Part shown: positions 16,409 to 22,094 of the stretch, in pieces
Layout of the letters: the number at the start of each line of letters is the position of its first letter
Numbering within the stretch: position 1 is the stretch's first letter
DNA from: a virus
Reading direction: 5' to 3' (one strand)
Virus record (IMG/VR): IMGVR_UViG_3300045996_004166
Span: 1 to 39,942 of that record
Length of the DNA stretch: 39,942 nucleotides
Translations under genes and position numbers: made by a program
The notes under the pieces: generated by a model
What the model was told of the DNA's origin: nothing
Seen by the model: the letters and a program-made list of their open reading frames with translations, nothing else
Database searches by the model: none

Positions 16409-16896
16409 GTTTCCCCCAGCGCGTGAGCGAGCGCGTACACCTTCTCCTCCACTCCATCGAAGTCATACCCCGCCGCGGTGAGCGCGGCCACCACGAACGC
16501 CTCCGGCACCGCCGGCGGCTCGTAGGCCGAGAGCGCGAGCGCGAACTGGCGCACCTCGCCGATGGCGTGGACCGGGTGGTCAGGCTCTTCCCGGCTCGCC
16601 GGCCCGTCCGGGTACAGGGCGAGCTCCTGCGCGAGCCGGGCGAAGCGCGCCCGCAGGAACTCCACCACGTACCCGATCCCCTCGTGCACCTGCGGGTGCG
16701 CGCCGGCGTGCGGCCCGTCGCCCACGTCACCGAAGGCGAACAGCGGGACGAACGCCTGGTGCATCGCGCCCGCGGCGTCCAGCGCAGCGCGCCGCTCCGG
16801 CGGGCTCTCACCGCCCGGGAAGCGGAACGGCCCGCGCGCCCCGAACGGCGACTCGGCGCGGAGCCAAGCCTCGCGGTCCCCCCGCGCGGCGCTCAC
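16405..16896 (-). CDS. unknown protein of the leftward accessory operon
   Basis: A 163-residue protein. I chose GTG at 16896 because it overlaps the previous stop in the genome's usual GTGA style; an alternative GTG lies at 16908. The first 40 residues are basic and glycine-rich. The rest is helical (GAMHQAFVPLFAFGDVGD, VVEFLRARFARLAQELALYPDG) with an acidic end. No family recognised. Confidence 0.6.
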   Translation of the reverse strand: MSAARGDREAWLRAESPFGARGPFRFPGGESPPERRAALDAAGAMHQAFVPLFAFGDVGDGPHAGAHPQVHEGIGYVVEFLRARFARLAQELALYPDGPASREEPDHPVHAIGEVRQFALALSAYEPPAVPEAFVVAALTAAGYDFDGVEEKVYALAHALGET

Positions 16897-17588
16897 GGCT
16901 GGCTCCACAGGTAGCGGTTCACGCGCTCAATCATCGAGCGCGGAGCCTCGTGCCACACCTTGATCCGCATCAGGTCACGGAGCGCCGCGACCTGCGCCTC
17001 CGCGCCTTCGTCCAGCACGTCCCGCGGCAGAGCCGCGATCAGGCCGACCACCTCGGCGACCAGGAACTCGCGCGCGGTTCCCGGTGAGGCGACGGTGCGT
17101 AGGATGATCTGCTTCGCGCGCGCGATCCGCTTGGCACGTTCGGACCGGGGGATGGCCCCCAGCCGGCGCCACGCGCGCGAGCGAGCACGCTCGTACTCGC
17201 GCACCATCTTGGCGGGGTGGGGGCTCAGGTGCATGCAGACCTTCCGGACCACGAAGCACACCTCGGCCGGCGTCGGAGGATCCGCCGGGGCGACATCGGC
17301 CGGAAGGTAGATCGCGGTGGGGTGCCCGGCCCGGGCGGGGCCGCGCGAGACACTGAACCCTACCCCGTCGATGCCCGACCGCTCGCTGGCCACCACCAGC
17401 CCGCGCGAGGACACCAGCCGGGTCAGGTCTGTAGCCGAGAGCCTGCGCAGCCCCAGGTGGGGAACGACGGCGCGGAGCTCCGCCACCACCGCCGAGACTG
17501 CGTCGGTGGCGTCCATGCCGTGCGTCGGCGCCGGCGTCAGGGTGAGCGACCCCGGGCGTCGGGGGTCGGTCGCGTTCGCCGGGGCCAT
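16893..17588 (-). CDS. unknown protein, possibly a degenerate ImmA/IrrE-like protein
   Basis: A 231-residue protein; ATG at 17588 shares a base with the upstream stop (TGATG). Residues 120-124 read HLSPH, then E131 and E133 with a helix ending in LGAIP. This recalls ImmA/IrrE metalloproteases (HExxH, then an ExEA helix ending in LLxP), but the catalytic Glu is Leu. It lies next to an HTH gene, the usual ImmA arrangement. I infer this from spacing and context; identity is unproven. An inactive protein-binding form or a chance resemblance are alternatives. Confidence 0.4.
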   Translation of the reverse strand: MAPANATDPRRPGSLTLTPAPTHGMDATDAVSAVVAELRAVVPHLGLRRLSATDLTRLVSSRGLVVASERSGIDGVGFSVSRGPARAGHPTAIYLPADVAPADPPTPAEVCFVVRKVCMHLSPHPAKMVREYERARSRAWRRLGAIPRSERAKRIARAKQIILRTVASPGTAREFLVAEVVGLIAALPRDVLDEGAEAQVAALRDLMRIKVWHEAPRSMIERVNRYLWSQP

Positions 17589-18139
17589 CAGTCCCTCGCC
17601 GCGCAGGGGGGCGGACGCCGCGCGCAGCTCAACGGGTGCGTATCGGGCGTGAGCGGCGGCGCGGGCCGTCGGTCCGCGCCCTGGACGCCGTAGCAGTGCC
17701 ACACGCCGGACTGGTCCACCGCGCACAGTCGCCCGGTGGCGTTCACCACGGCGGTGTCGATCGTAGCGCCACGGGCCGGCACTCGCTCCCCACCGCTGCA
17801 CGCGCAGAGCGCCACGAGCACCAGCGTGGGGAGCCACTTGCGGAGCTTGTCCAGCGTGGACCACTGCGGCGTGGTCTTTCCCCGGAGCGCGTTCCGCAGC
17901 ACGTCCGTCGTGAGCCTGCAGCCGCGCGCCACGGCCCCCAGGCTGGTGCGCCCAACCGCCGAGCGCGCGACCCGGATCAACTCCGCGGCCTCCGCTTTCC
18001 GCTGCGCTTCCCGTCGCGCCGTGGCCGCCTTGGCTTCCGCGCGCTCGACCAGAAGCCCGCGGGTGCCCGCCAGCGGCATCCGCGCGTAGCGCCGCAGGCG
18101 CGCGAACCCAGCGCCCGGTGCCTCTCCACGGGGATTCAT
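17588..18139 (-). CDS. HTH protein with an internal lipobox-like segment
   Basis: A 183-residue protein. Residues 67-103 (SLGAVARGCRLTTDVLRNALRGKTT then a helix) look like a lambda-repressor-type helix-turn-helix. Immediately after, residues 102-118 read LPTLVLVALCACSGG, a hydrophobic run ending in a lipobox-like cysteine (Cys114). The rest is short and cysteine-containing. This is odd for a DNA-binding protein; it may be a fused lipoprotein domain or a membrane-tethered regulator. No in-frame ATG or GTG start separates the halves. ATG overlaps the upstream stop (ATGA). Confidence 0.6.
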   Translation of the reverse strand: MNPRGEAPGAGFARLRRYARMPLAGTRGLLVERAEAKAATARREAQRKAEAAELIRVARSAVGRTSLGAVARGCRLTTDVLRNALRGKTTPQWSTLDKLRKWLPTLVLVALCACSGGERVPARGATIDTAVVNATGRLCAVDQSGVWHCYGVQGADRRPAPPLTPDTHPLSCARRPPPCAARD

Positions 18140-18399
18140 GCGGCCACCTGCGTGTCGAAGTCGAACACGACCTTCTCCAGCGCGTCGACCGCCGCCGTGA
18201 CCTGCGTGTACAGCGTGCTCACGTGCTCCACCACGTCGACCGGCGCCGACACGGTGTCGGTGCTCGCTGCCGCGATCGCCACGTCGGCCCAAGCCGAGAC
18301 GGTGGCGAGGGGGAGCACCTGCTGGCGCAGCCTCTCGAAGGCGTTGCCGAGATCCCCGCGCCGCCTCTCGGCTGCGGGGTTGGTGCGGGGTACGTGCAT
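18136..18399 (-). CDS. first gene of the leftward accessory operon, unknown
   Basis: An 87-residue protein. ATG at 18399 has AAGGAG 9 bases upstream, which decides it over the longer frame to 18594. It is helical: RRRGDLGNAFERLRQQVLPLATVSAWADVAIAAAS, then a second helix (VVEHVSTLYTQVTAAVDALEKVVFDF). It is transcribed from the promoter at 18560-18588. No family recognised. Confidence 0.6.
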   Translation of the reverse strand: MHVPRTNPAAERRRGDLGNAFERLRQQVLPLATVSAWADVAIAAASTDTVSAPVDVVEHVSTLYTQVTAAVDALEKVVFDFDTQVAA

Positions 18400-18611
18400 G
18401 GCGCGCGCTCCTTGGCGCTTGACCGGCCGCACCCCGGCGAGCCAGATTCCATTGAATCCGGGGGCGGCTTCGGTCGTTCCTGGGGGAGGGCGTCGCACGC
18501 GGCAACTCTTTCCGGGGGAGTCGCGTGCGGCGCTCTTGTTCATGGGCTCGCTGCGGAGTAGTTTAAGCGGGCTTCTACAGCGAGTCAAGCGCACTTAAAC
18601 AACCGCTGCTC
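18400..18611. promoter_or_regulatory. divergent control region with GTTTAAG/CTTAAAC inverted repeat
   Basis: This 212-bp gap separates the leftward operon from the HTH gene on the plus strand. It holds an inverted repeat GTTTAAG (18561-18567) and CTTAAAC (18594-18600), separated by 26 bp. On the minus strand, a -35 TTGACT (18583-18588) and -10 TAAACT (18560-18565) have a 17-bp spacer, so the left half-site overlaps the -10 box. On the plus strand the HTH gene's ATG is only 12 bases past the right half-site, without a Shine-Dalgarno. The rest shows nothing I can name. Confidence 0.65.
18560..18588 (-). promoter_or_regulatory. leftward promoter for the 18399-15683 operon
   Basis: TTGACT, 17 bp, TAAACT, read on the minus strand. 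Both boxes match sigma-70 consensus well (5/6 and 4/6). The -10 box overlaps the GTTTAAG operator half-site, so a protein bound there should block transcription of the operon starting at 18399. Confidence 0.55.
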
Positions 18612-18905
18612 ATGACACCGACCAACCCGACGGAGAAGGCGCGGTTCGCCGCATTCGCGGAGCGCCTTACGGAGGCGGTAGGGCCACAACTCCAGCGAAT
18701 GGCGGAGCGGCTCGGCGTCACGCCGCAGTACCTATCCAACTGGCGCAACCCCGCGAACAAGCGCGGGCCGCAACCTGGGTGGGAGGCGGCCGCCGCGGCC
18801 GAGGCGAGGGCGGGCGCGGAGAGCTACCGCGCGAAGGCTGCGGACTTGGACGCGCTGGCGGCAGAGCTGGAGGAGGCTGCGGCAGGGCGGGCCGTCTCCC
18901 GCTGA
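18612..18905 (+). CDS. small HTH regulator (Cro/CI-like)
   Basis: A 97-residue protein. Residues 10-50 contain FAERLTEAVGPQLQRMAERLGVTPQYLSNWRNPANKRG, a Cro/CI-type helix-turn-helix with the recognition helix in VTPQYLSNWRN. The last 45 residues form an alanine-rich helix that may dimerise. No peptidase domain. ATG is 12 bases from the operator repeat with no ribosome site, so the mRNA may be nearly leaderless. It probably binds the GTTTAAG sites at 18561-18600 and 20715-20760; this is inference. Confidence 0.7.
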   Translation: MTPTNPTEKARFAAFAERLTEAVGPQLQRMAERLGVTPQYLSNWRNPANKRGPQPGWEAAAAAEARAGAESYRAKAADLDALAAELEEAAAGRAVSR

Positions 18906-18930
18906 CGCAAATTTGCGCGAGCGGGGGAGA
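18893..18930. terminator. imperfect palindrome after the HTH gene
   Basis: An imperfect inverted repeat covers the gene's last codons and TGA. The core CGCAAATTTGCG is flanked by matching CTCCCGCT and AGCGGGGGAG blocks, with a 2-base mismatch. It shares the core and right arm (22 bases, 18905-18926) with the palindrome at 3197-3239. It looks like a two-way terminator between convergent genes. Confidence 0.6.
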
Positions 18931-18935
18931 AGCGA

Positions 18936-18968
18936 GGGGGGGCGGACCGTCAGGTCCGCCCCCCCTTC
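18936..18968. terminator. terminator between convergent genes
   Basis: A perfect 13-bp GC stem (18936-18948 with 18953-18965) with the loop GTCA, followed by TTCT on the plus strand. It lies right after the imperfect palindrome and 27 bp before the stop of the convergent gene at 18995. Confidence 0.75.
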
Positions 18969-18994
18969 TGTCGCCTGTGCCACTCCCCCAAGGT

Positions 18995-19276
18995 TCAGGG
19001 CTCGAAACCCTCGGGCGGCGGGTTGAGGCGCCCGCTGGCCAGCGCCTCGTTGAGGAGATCCGCCGCCGTGGAAGCGAACCTCTCGCGGTCGAAGGCCAGC
19101 GCCGGGTCGTCGAGGTGCTCACGAGCCAGCCGCATCACGGGCATGGCGTGCGCGTCTGAGAAGCTGACCGCACGGTATTGCGCTACGAGTACACCGTCCA
19201 CGATCTCGAACCGGTCGGGCAAAACCCACTCCCCGGCGGGTGCCTCCGGGGGTGCCGCGTCGCGTGCCTCGTTCAT
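18995..19276 (-). CDS. unknown small protein
   Basis: A 93-residue protein; ATG at 19276 has AGGAG 9 bases upstream. Contains a short beta pair (EWVLPDRFEIVDGVLVAQYRAVSFSDAHA), then helices (MRLAREHLDDPALAFDRERFASTAADLLNEAL). No family recognised. Its transcript is read leftward toward the two terminators at 18893-18968. Confidence 0.6.
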   Translation of the reverse strand: MNEARDAAPPEAPAGEWVLPDRFEIVDGVLVAQYRAVSFSDAHAMPVMRLAREHLDDPALAFDRERFASTAADLLNEALASGRLNPPPEGFEP

Positions 19277-19384
19277 TCGGTTCGTCTCCTGTCTCGGGGT
19301 AAGGTTGGCGGGGATGATGGCAGTAGTACCGACGTCATCGGCGGGGGGGGGGCGCACGGGCCCGGCGCGTAGGCTCCCGCACCA
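19277..19384. other. intergenic gap, nothing recognised
   Basis: A 108-bp gap on the leftward side. It has a run of nine Gs near 19346 and a small palindrome (CCGA...TCGG) near 19331-19343. The only clear signal is the Shine-Dalgarno of the gene starting at 19276. No convincing promoter. Confidence 0.4.
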
Positions 19385-19735
19385 TCACGCCGGTTCCGCA
19401 GGCGGCGGCCAGAGCCCGACCGACGCGCGCTGATCGAACCAGCCCTGACGCCAGTGGTCCCGCCGGACGCCGCCCATGTGCGTCGCGGAGTACGTGCAGG
19501 ATTCGAGGTCCGCGCCCGCGGCGGCGGCGGCCCACCCGGCATCGTAGAGCTCCATGATCCGGTCCCGCATCGGGCGCAGGTGCTTCGCGCGCGCCCGCTC
19601 GGTATCCCCAGCGAGGCGCCACGCTTCACAGGCGCGCGCCCGCGCGGCGTTGCGGTCGGCCAGCGAAGCGCCCTCGCGGTCGAGGCGCACCACCTCCAGC
19701 TCGGCATCTTTCGCGGCGGCGATCTCTTCACGCAT
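19385..19735 (-). CDS. unknown protein, paralogue of its upstream neighbour
   Basis: A 116-residue protein. Its N-terminal half (LEVVRLDREGASLADRNAARARACEAWRLAGDTE) resembles the same region of the 19728-20030 protein (LTLDRAGASVEARNAARERARAAWVKAAE). The two may be duplicated relatives. The C-terminal half has tryptophan- and histidine-containing stretches (HMGGVRRDHWRQGWFDQRAS). The ATG lies inside the upstream gene (8-bp overlap). Function unknown. Confidence 0.6.
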   Translation of the reverse strand: MREEIAAAKDAELEVVRLDREGASLADRNAARARACEAWRLAGDTERARAKHLRPMRDRIMELYDAGWAAAAAGADLESCTYSATHMGGVRRDHWRQGWFDQRASVGLWPPPAEPA

Positions 19736-20030
19736 CTCGGCCTTCCTGAACAGGGAGAAGGAACGGAACCTCCGAACGGAACTCGCACTCGTCGGCGTGG
19801 CCGAACCATCCGATTGCGCGGTGCGCCTCGGCGGCCTTCACCCACGCGGCCCGCGCCCGCTCGCGTGCGGCGTTCCGGGCTTCTACGGACGCGCCGGCGC
19901 GGTCCAACGTGAGGACGTCCCCGTCGGCAGCGCAGGCCGAGCGGCGGAGGTCGGTAGCAGTCTTGCCGTCCATCGGAAGGGTCTCCCACGGGCGCGGGGT
20001 GAGGGGCGGGCAGAGGCAGGCGAGGAACAT
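19728..20030 (-). CDS. unknown protein, paralogue of its downstream neighbour
   Basis: A 100-residue protein. ATG at 20030 shares a base with the upstream stop (TGATG) and has a strong AGGAGG 8 bases upstream; this decides it over ATG 19973. The first 20 residues (MFLACLCPPLTPRPWETLP) are cysteine/proline-rich. The middle, LDRAGASVEARNAARERARAAW, matches the next protein. The end is FGHADECEFRSEVPFLLP. No known family. Confidence 0.6.
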   Translation of the reverse strand: MFLACLCPPLTPRPWETLPMDGKTATDLRRSACAADGDVLTLDRAGASVEARNAARERARAAWVKAAEAHRAIGWFGHADECEFRSEVPFLLPVQEGRDA

Positions 20031-20305
20031 CAACCCACCTCCTGCTGGGCGGCCATGCACACGCGGAGGCACTCCACCGCCGCGTCGAAGACAACGGGGT
20101 CGCGCTCCACGATCCGCGCGGCGATCAGGTGCATGCACACCACCTTGCGCTTCAGGTGGTCGCGGCAGTTGCAGGTCTTCGCGGCCGTGTCCACCCGGTG
20201 CGGCTCGCGGCCGCCGGTGACGCGGTAGACCTGCAGGCCGATCCGCTCGACGCGGAGCTGGGTAGCGCGGAGGAGGCGGCCGGGTTCGATGGTATCGGCG
20301 TCCAT
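20030..20305 (-). CDS. small SWIM-type zinc-finger protein
   Basis: A 91-residue protein. The SWIM pattern CxC...CxH is present as C45, C47, C57 and H59 in TCNCRDHLKRKVVCMHLIAARI. It follows a short beta hairpin (LQVYRVTGGREPHRVDTA), as in other SWIM domains. SWIM domains bind zinc and mediate nucleic acid or protein contact. As a stand-alone phage protein its target is unknown. It lies in a leftward operon starting at 20663. Confidence 0.75.
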   Translation of the reverse strand: MDADTIEPGRLLRATQLRVERIGLQVYRVTGGREPHRVDTAAKTCNCRDHLKRKVVCMHLIAARIVERDPVVFDAAVECLRVCMAAQQEVG

Positions 20306-20306
20306 C

Positions 20307-20663
20307 TCAGTCCTCCTCCATCCGGCACGCGAGAGCGGCCTGTCGGTGAAGCTCCAGCGTCTCGGCGCGCATGCGCGGGTTGGTGCTGGGGCCGCCGGGC
20401 CACATGCGCATGCAGCGCTCGATCAGCTCCTCAATCTGCCCGCTCGCGTTGCCGGGATTCCACAGCTTCAGGTAGTCGACCATGTGGGGCGGGAGCGTCG
20501 CGTGGACCTGCACCCGCGGCTCCGGGTCGGGCTTCAGGAAGCGGCGCACCTGGCAGCGATCGCAGCCGCAGGACTTCGCGTGTCGACCGGCACCGCGCCG
20601 CGCGCCGCCCCAGCGGGGAGGGGCGGCTGTGCGGGCGCGAGGGGCGGTCTTGATTGCGGGCAT
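20307..20663 (-). CDS. first gene of the second leftward operon, possible DNA-binding protein
   Basis: A 118-residue protein, start ATG at 20663. The N-terminus is arginine/glycine-rich (APPRWGGARRGAGRHAK), similar to openings of some small DNA-binding and terminase-type proteins. A cysteine pair cluster (CGCDRCQ) follows. Then comes a strand and helix (RVQVHATLPPHMVDYLKLW ... ASGQIEELIERCMR), which could be a ribbon-helix-helix type unit. No named family. It is transcribed from the promoter at 20720-20748. Confidence 0.5.
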   Translation of the reverse strand: MPAIKTAPRARTAAPPRWGGARRGAGRHAKSCGCDRCQVRRFLKPDPEPRVQVHATLPPHMVDYLKLWNPGNASGQIEELIERCMRMWPGGPSTNPRMRAETLELHRQAALACRMEED

Positions 20664-20706
20664 CGTTCGATTCAAGCGTTGCGGTTTCCGGCGCGCCTCC
20701 TTCACT

Positions 20707-20768
20707 CCGGGCGTGTTTAAGTGTACCGTGACACACTCGATTGCGCAAGTAGACTTAAACACGCCCGG
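20707..20768. promoter_or_regulatory. 15-bp inverted repeat around divergent promoters
   Basis: CCGGGCGTGTTTAAG (20707-20721) is repeated inverted at 20754-20768, spacer 32 bp. Its inner end is the same GTTTAAG/CTTAAAC seen at 18561-18600. Minus-strand promoter: -35 TTGCGC (20743-20748), -10 TACACT (20720-20725), spacer 17. Plus-strand candidate: GTGACA (20728-20733), TAGACT (20750-20755), spacer 16. Each -10 overlaps a repeat half, so a repressor here should turn off both directions. It probably responds to the HTH protein at 18612. Confidence 0.65.
20720..20748 (-). promoter_or_regulatory. leftward promoter for the 20663-18995 operon
   Basis: TTGCGC, 17 bp, TACACT on the minus strand, 57 bp upstream of the ATG at 20663. 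The -35 is weak, the -10 fair. Overlap with the inverted repeat supports a regulated promoter. Confidence 0.45.
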
Positions 20769-20894
20769 GCGTGCAAGGGCGGGCGCCGATCCCGCGTACG
20801 GCGCCGTCTACCCCCCTCGCCCGCGCATCCGTCCCACGAACGACCCGCTCGCCCCGGCGGAGGCGTTACATCACACCAGGGGCGGGAGAGCTTG

Positions 20895-20920
20895 AAACAA
20901 GTCTTGTGACAAGTTCTGAA
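20895..20920. repeat. left integrase arm-type sites (candidate)
   Basis: Two ACAAGT boxes (20897-20902 and 20909-20914) lie 12 bp apart. The second lies within TGTGACAAGTTCTGAA (20905-20920), which recurs exactly at 21107-21122. Pairs of short sites on both sides of a recombination core are the usual arm sites of lambda-type attP regions. Confidence 0.6.
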
Positions 20921-20926
20921 CGCGGC

Positions 20927-20965
20927 AAGGCCCCGAGCGGAAAATCCGCACGGGGCCTTACTTTT
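20927..20965 (+). terminator. rho-independent terminator left of attP
   Basis: Stem AAGGCCCCG (20927-20935) with CGGGGCCTT (20951-20959), continued by GCGGA/TCCGC with an AAA loop, then ACTTTT. It faces the plus strand. The only upstream plus promoter candidate is at 20728-20755, which would give a transcript of about 200 bases with no convincing gene. Confidence 0.75.
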
Positions 20966-20967
20966 CA

Positions 20968-21018
20968 GAGCGGGAGACGGGACTCGAACCCGCGACCCTT
21001 AGCTTGGAAGGCTAAAGG
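20968..21018 (-). other. attP: attP core, 3' half of a tRNA-Gly(UCC) gene
   Basis: Read on the minus strand, this is the 3' half of tRNA-Gly: anticodon stem TTAGC/GCTAA around loop CTTCCAA (anticodon UCC, loop at 21004-21010), variable loop, T-arm with GGGTTCGAGTCCC, and the 3' acceptor strand CTCCCGCT. The 5' half is missing, so it is not a tRNA gene. Temperate phages carry such ends so that integration restores the host tRNA. Arm-type sites flank it and the tyrosine integrase lies about 2 kb away. Confidence 0.88.
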
Positions 21019-21106
21019 TTTTCGCAACTGAGCGCGAAAAACCCCGCATTTCTGCTCGCCTTCTCGCATAACCGAGAACGGCGCGCCGCCGTTTTCCGGG
21101 CCTTGC

Positions 21107-21128
21107 TGTGACAAGTTCTGAAACAAGT
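21107..21128. repeat. right integrase arm-type sites (candidate)
   Basis: TGTGACAAGTTCTGAA (21107-21122) duplicates 20905-20920, and a second ACAAGT (21123-21128) follows 12 bp after the first (21111-21116). This is the same pair spacing as on the left side, so four ACAAGT sites frame the attP core. Confidence 0.6.
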
Positions 21129-21164
21129 TTCGACGGACCAGGGGGCCGGGGTGGCTGAGTTCCC

Positions 21165-21213
21165 GAAGGGTTCCTTAACCCTTTCGGAAGGGTTCGCGAA
21201 GGGTTCGCGAAGG
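21165..21213. repeat. GAAGGGTTC repeat cluster next to attP
   Basis: GAAGGGTTC occurs at 21165-21173, 21187-21195 and 21198-21206; the last two are part of an 11-bp tandem GAAGGGTTCGC. An inverted AACCCTTTCG (21177-21186) lies between. It is just beyond the ASCH gene's stop. Possible excisionase or accessory-protein sites, or an imperfect hairpin in the lysogeny transcript's 3' end. Confidence 0.5.
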
Positions 21214-21225
21214 CCAAACCCGTGC

Positions 21226-21732
21226 TCAGATCTGCGCACGGACGGCTCGCTCTTCGGCCGGCGTGAGGCGGAATACGCGGTGCCGCCCTGGCATCCTCAC
21301 CGGCTCCGCCAGGCGCCGGACGTTGGCGAGCTGCAGGAGGATCCGGCCCGGGTTGAAGTTCCCGAGGGCGCCGGCGCGCCCGCCCGGAAGGGGGTAGCCG
21401 TTGGCGGGGTCGGGCCGCAGCCGGTCCATGTGGCCGGCGCGGGTGCGCCAGACGGCGACCACGTCGACCAGGGCGAGCGCGTAGCCGAAGCGCAGGTCCG
21501 CCATCCCCATCCCGTGCTCGCGCAGCACACGGCCGTGCTCCGCCTCCTCCACCAGGTGCAGATCCTTCCGCGAGCCCGCCGCGTGGATCACGAGCTCCCC
21601 CAGCTCGATCACCGCCGCCCAGCGGCCGCGCGTCTCGAACGGCTTCTCCGCCACGCGCTCGGGGTTCGGCCCGCGGCGGAGCAGCGACAGGACCGTGGCG
21701 GAGGGCTCCCACACCGACAGGCCGCGCAGCAT
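21226..21732 (-). CDS. ASCH-domain protein
   Basis: A 168-residue protein. The order of motifs fits the ASCH fold: LSVWEPSATVLSLLRRGP (N-terminal strand-helix), EKPFETRGRWAAVIELGELVIHAAG, a helical part, then FGYALALVDVVAVWRT, and FNPGRILLQLANVRRLAEPVRMPGRHRVFRL at the end. ASCH proteins bind RNA or modified nucleotides, and some are nucleases. In a lysogeny operon it may act on host or competing-phage RNA. It ends the leftward repressor-integrase operon next to attP. Confidence 0.75.
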   Translation of the reverse strand: MLRGLSVWEPSATVLSLLRRGPNPERVAEKPFETRGRWAAVIELGELVIHAAGSRKDLHLVEEAEHGRVLREHGMGMADLRFGYALALVDVVAVWRTRAGHMDRLRPDPANGYPLPGGRAGALGNFNPGRILLQLANVRRLAEPVRMPGRHRVFRLTPAEERAVRAQI

Positions 21733-22094
21733 CAGGCGCCGCCCATCTCAACGGGCCACTCCTCCACCACCAGGAACCCGAGCTCGCCCGCGTGGCTGTC
21801 CGCGGCGTCGCGCGAAGCGAACACGCCGCTGATCTGCCCGCAGATCTCGCCCGCCCCGCACCCATCACCGATCGAGCCGACGACGAAAACCTGCGCCGGG
21901 AGAGCGCCCGCGGAGGCGGCGCCGCGCGCCCACGCCGCGTTGAGCGCGGCGACGATCGCACGCGCCTGCTCGCCGGTGAACATCCACTCGGCCAGCACGA
22001 GCCTGCCGGCCTCGCCTATCACCTTGAAGTGGGCGGGATCGGGCACACCCGGGGCGGACATCGCCGGCGCGGTGCTGTACGGCGGCGCGCTCAT
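21732..22094 (-). CDS. unknown protein of the lysogeny operon
   Basis: A 120-residue protein, ATG overlapping the upstream stop; its stop overlaps the ASCH start (TGATG). Pattern: HFKVIGEAGRLVLAEWMFTGEQARAIVAALNAAW, QVFVVGSIGDGCGAGEICG, SHAGELGFLVVEEW. It looks like a small alpha-beta protein. No family recognised. Confidence 0.6.
   Translation of the reverse strand: MSAPPYSTAPAMSAPGVPDPAHFKVIGEAGRLVLAEWMFTGEQARAIVAALNAAWARGAASAGALPAQVFVVGSIGDGCGAGEICGQISGVFASRDAADSHAGELGFLVVEEWPVEMGGA

Larger units (their letters stand above)
20664..21225. other. non-coding control and attachment region (562 bp)
   Basis: No convincing gene. In order: the divergent control region with a 15-bp inverted repeat (20707-20768); a stretch with no recognised feature to about 20894; left integrase arm sites (20895-20920); a terminator (20927-20965); the tRNA-Gly-derived attP core (20968-21018); a small hairpin (21077-21093) followed by TTTCC; right arm sites (21107-21128); and a repeat cluster (21165-21213). 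The only long frames here (such as 20771-21031) read through the tRNA fragment and look spurious. Confidence 0.7.

Noticed and set aside
20968-21018. A complete tRNA-Gly gene.
   Set aside because: Only the half from the anticodon stem to the acceptor end is present; no D-arm or 5' acceptor strand follows.
20771-21031. An 86-codon frame after the operator region.
   Set aside because: It reads through the tRNA-Gly fragment and gives the typical meaningless peptide GRRDSNPRPLA.
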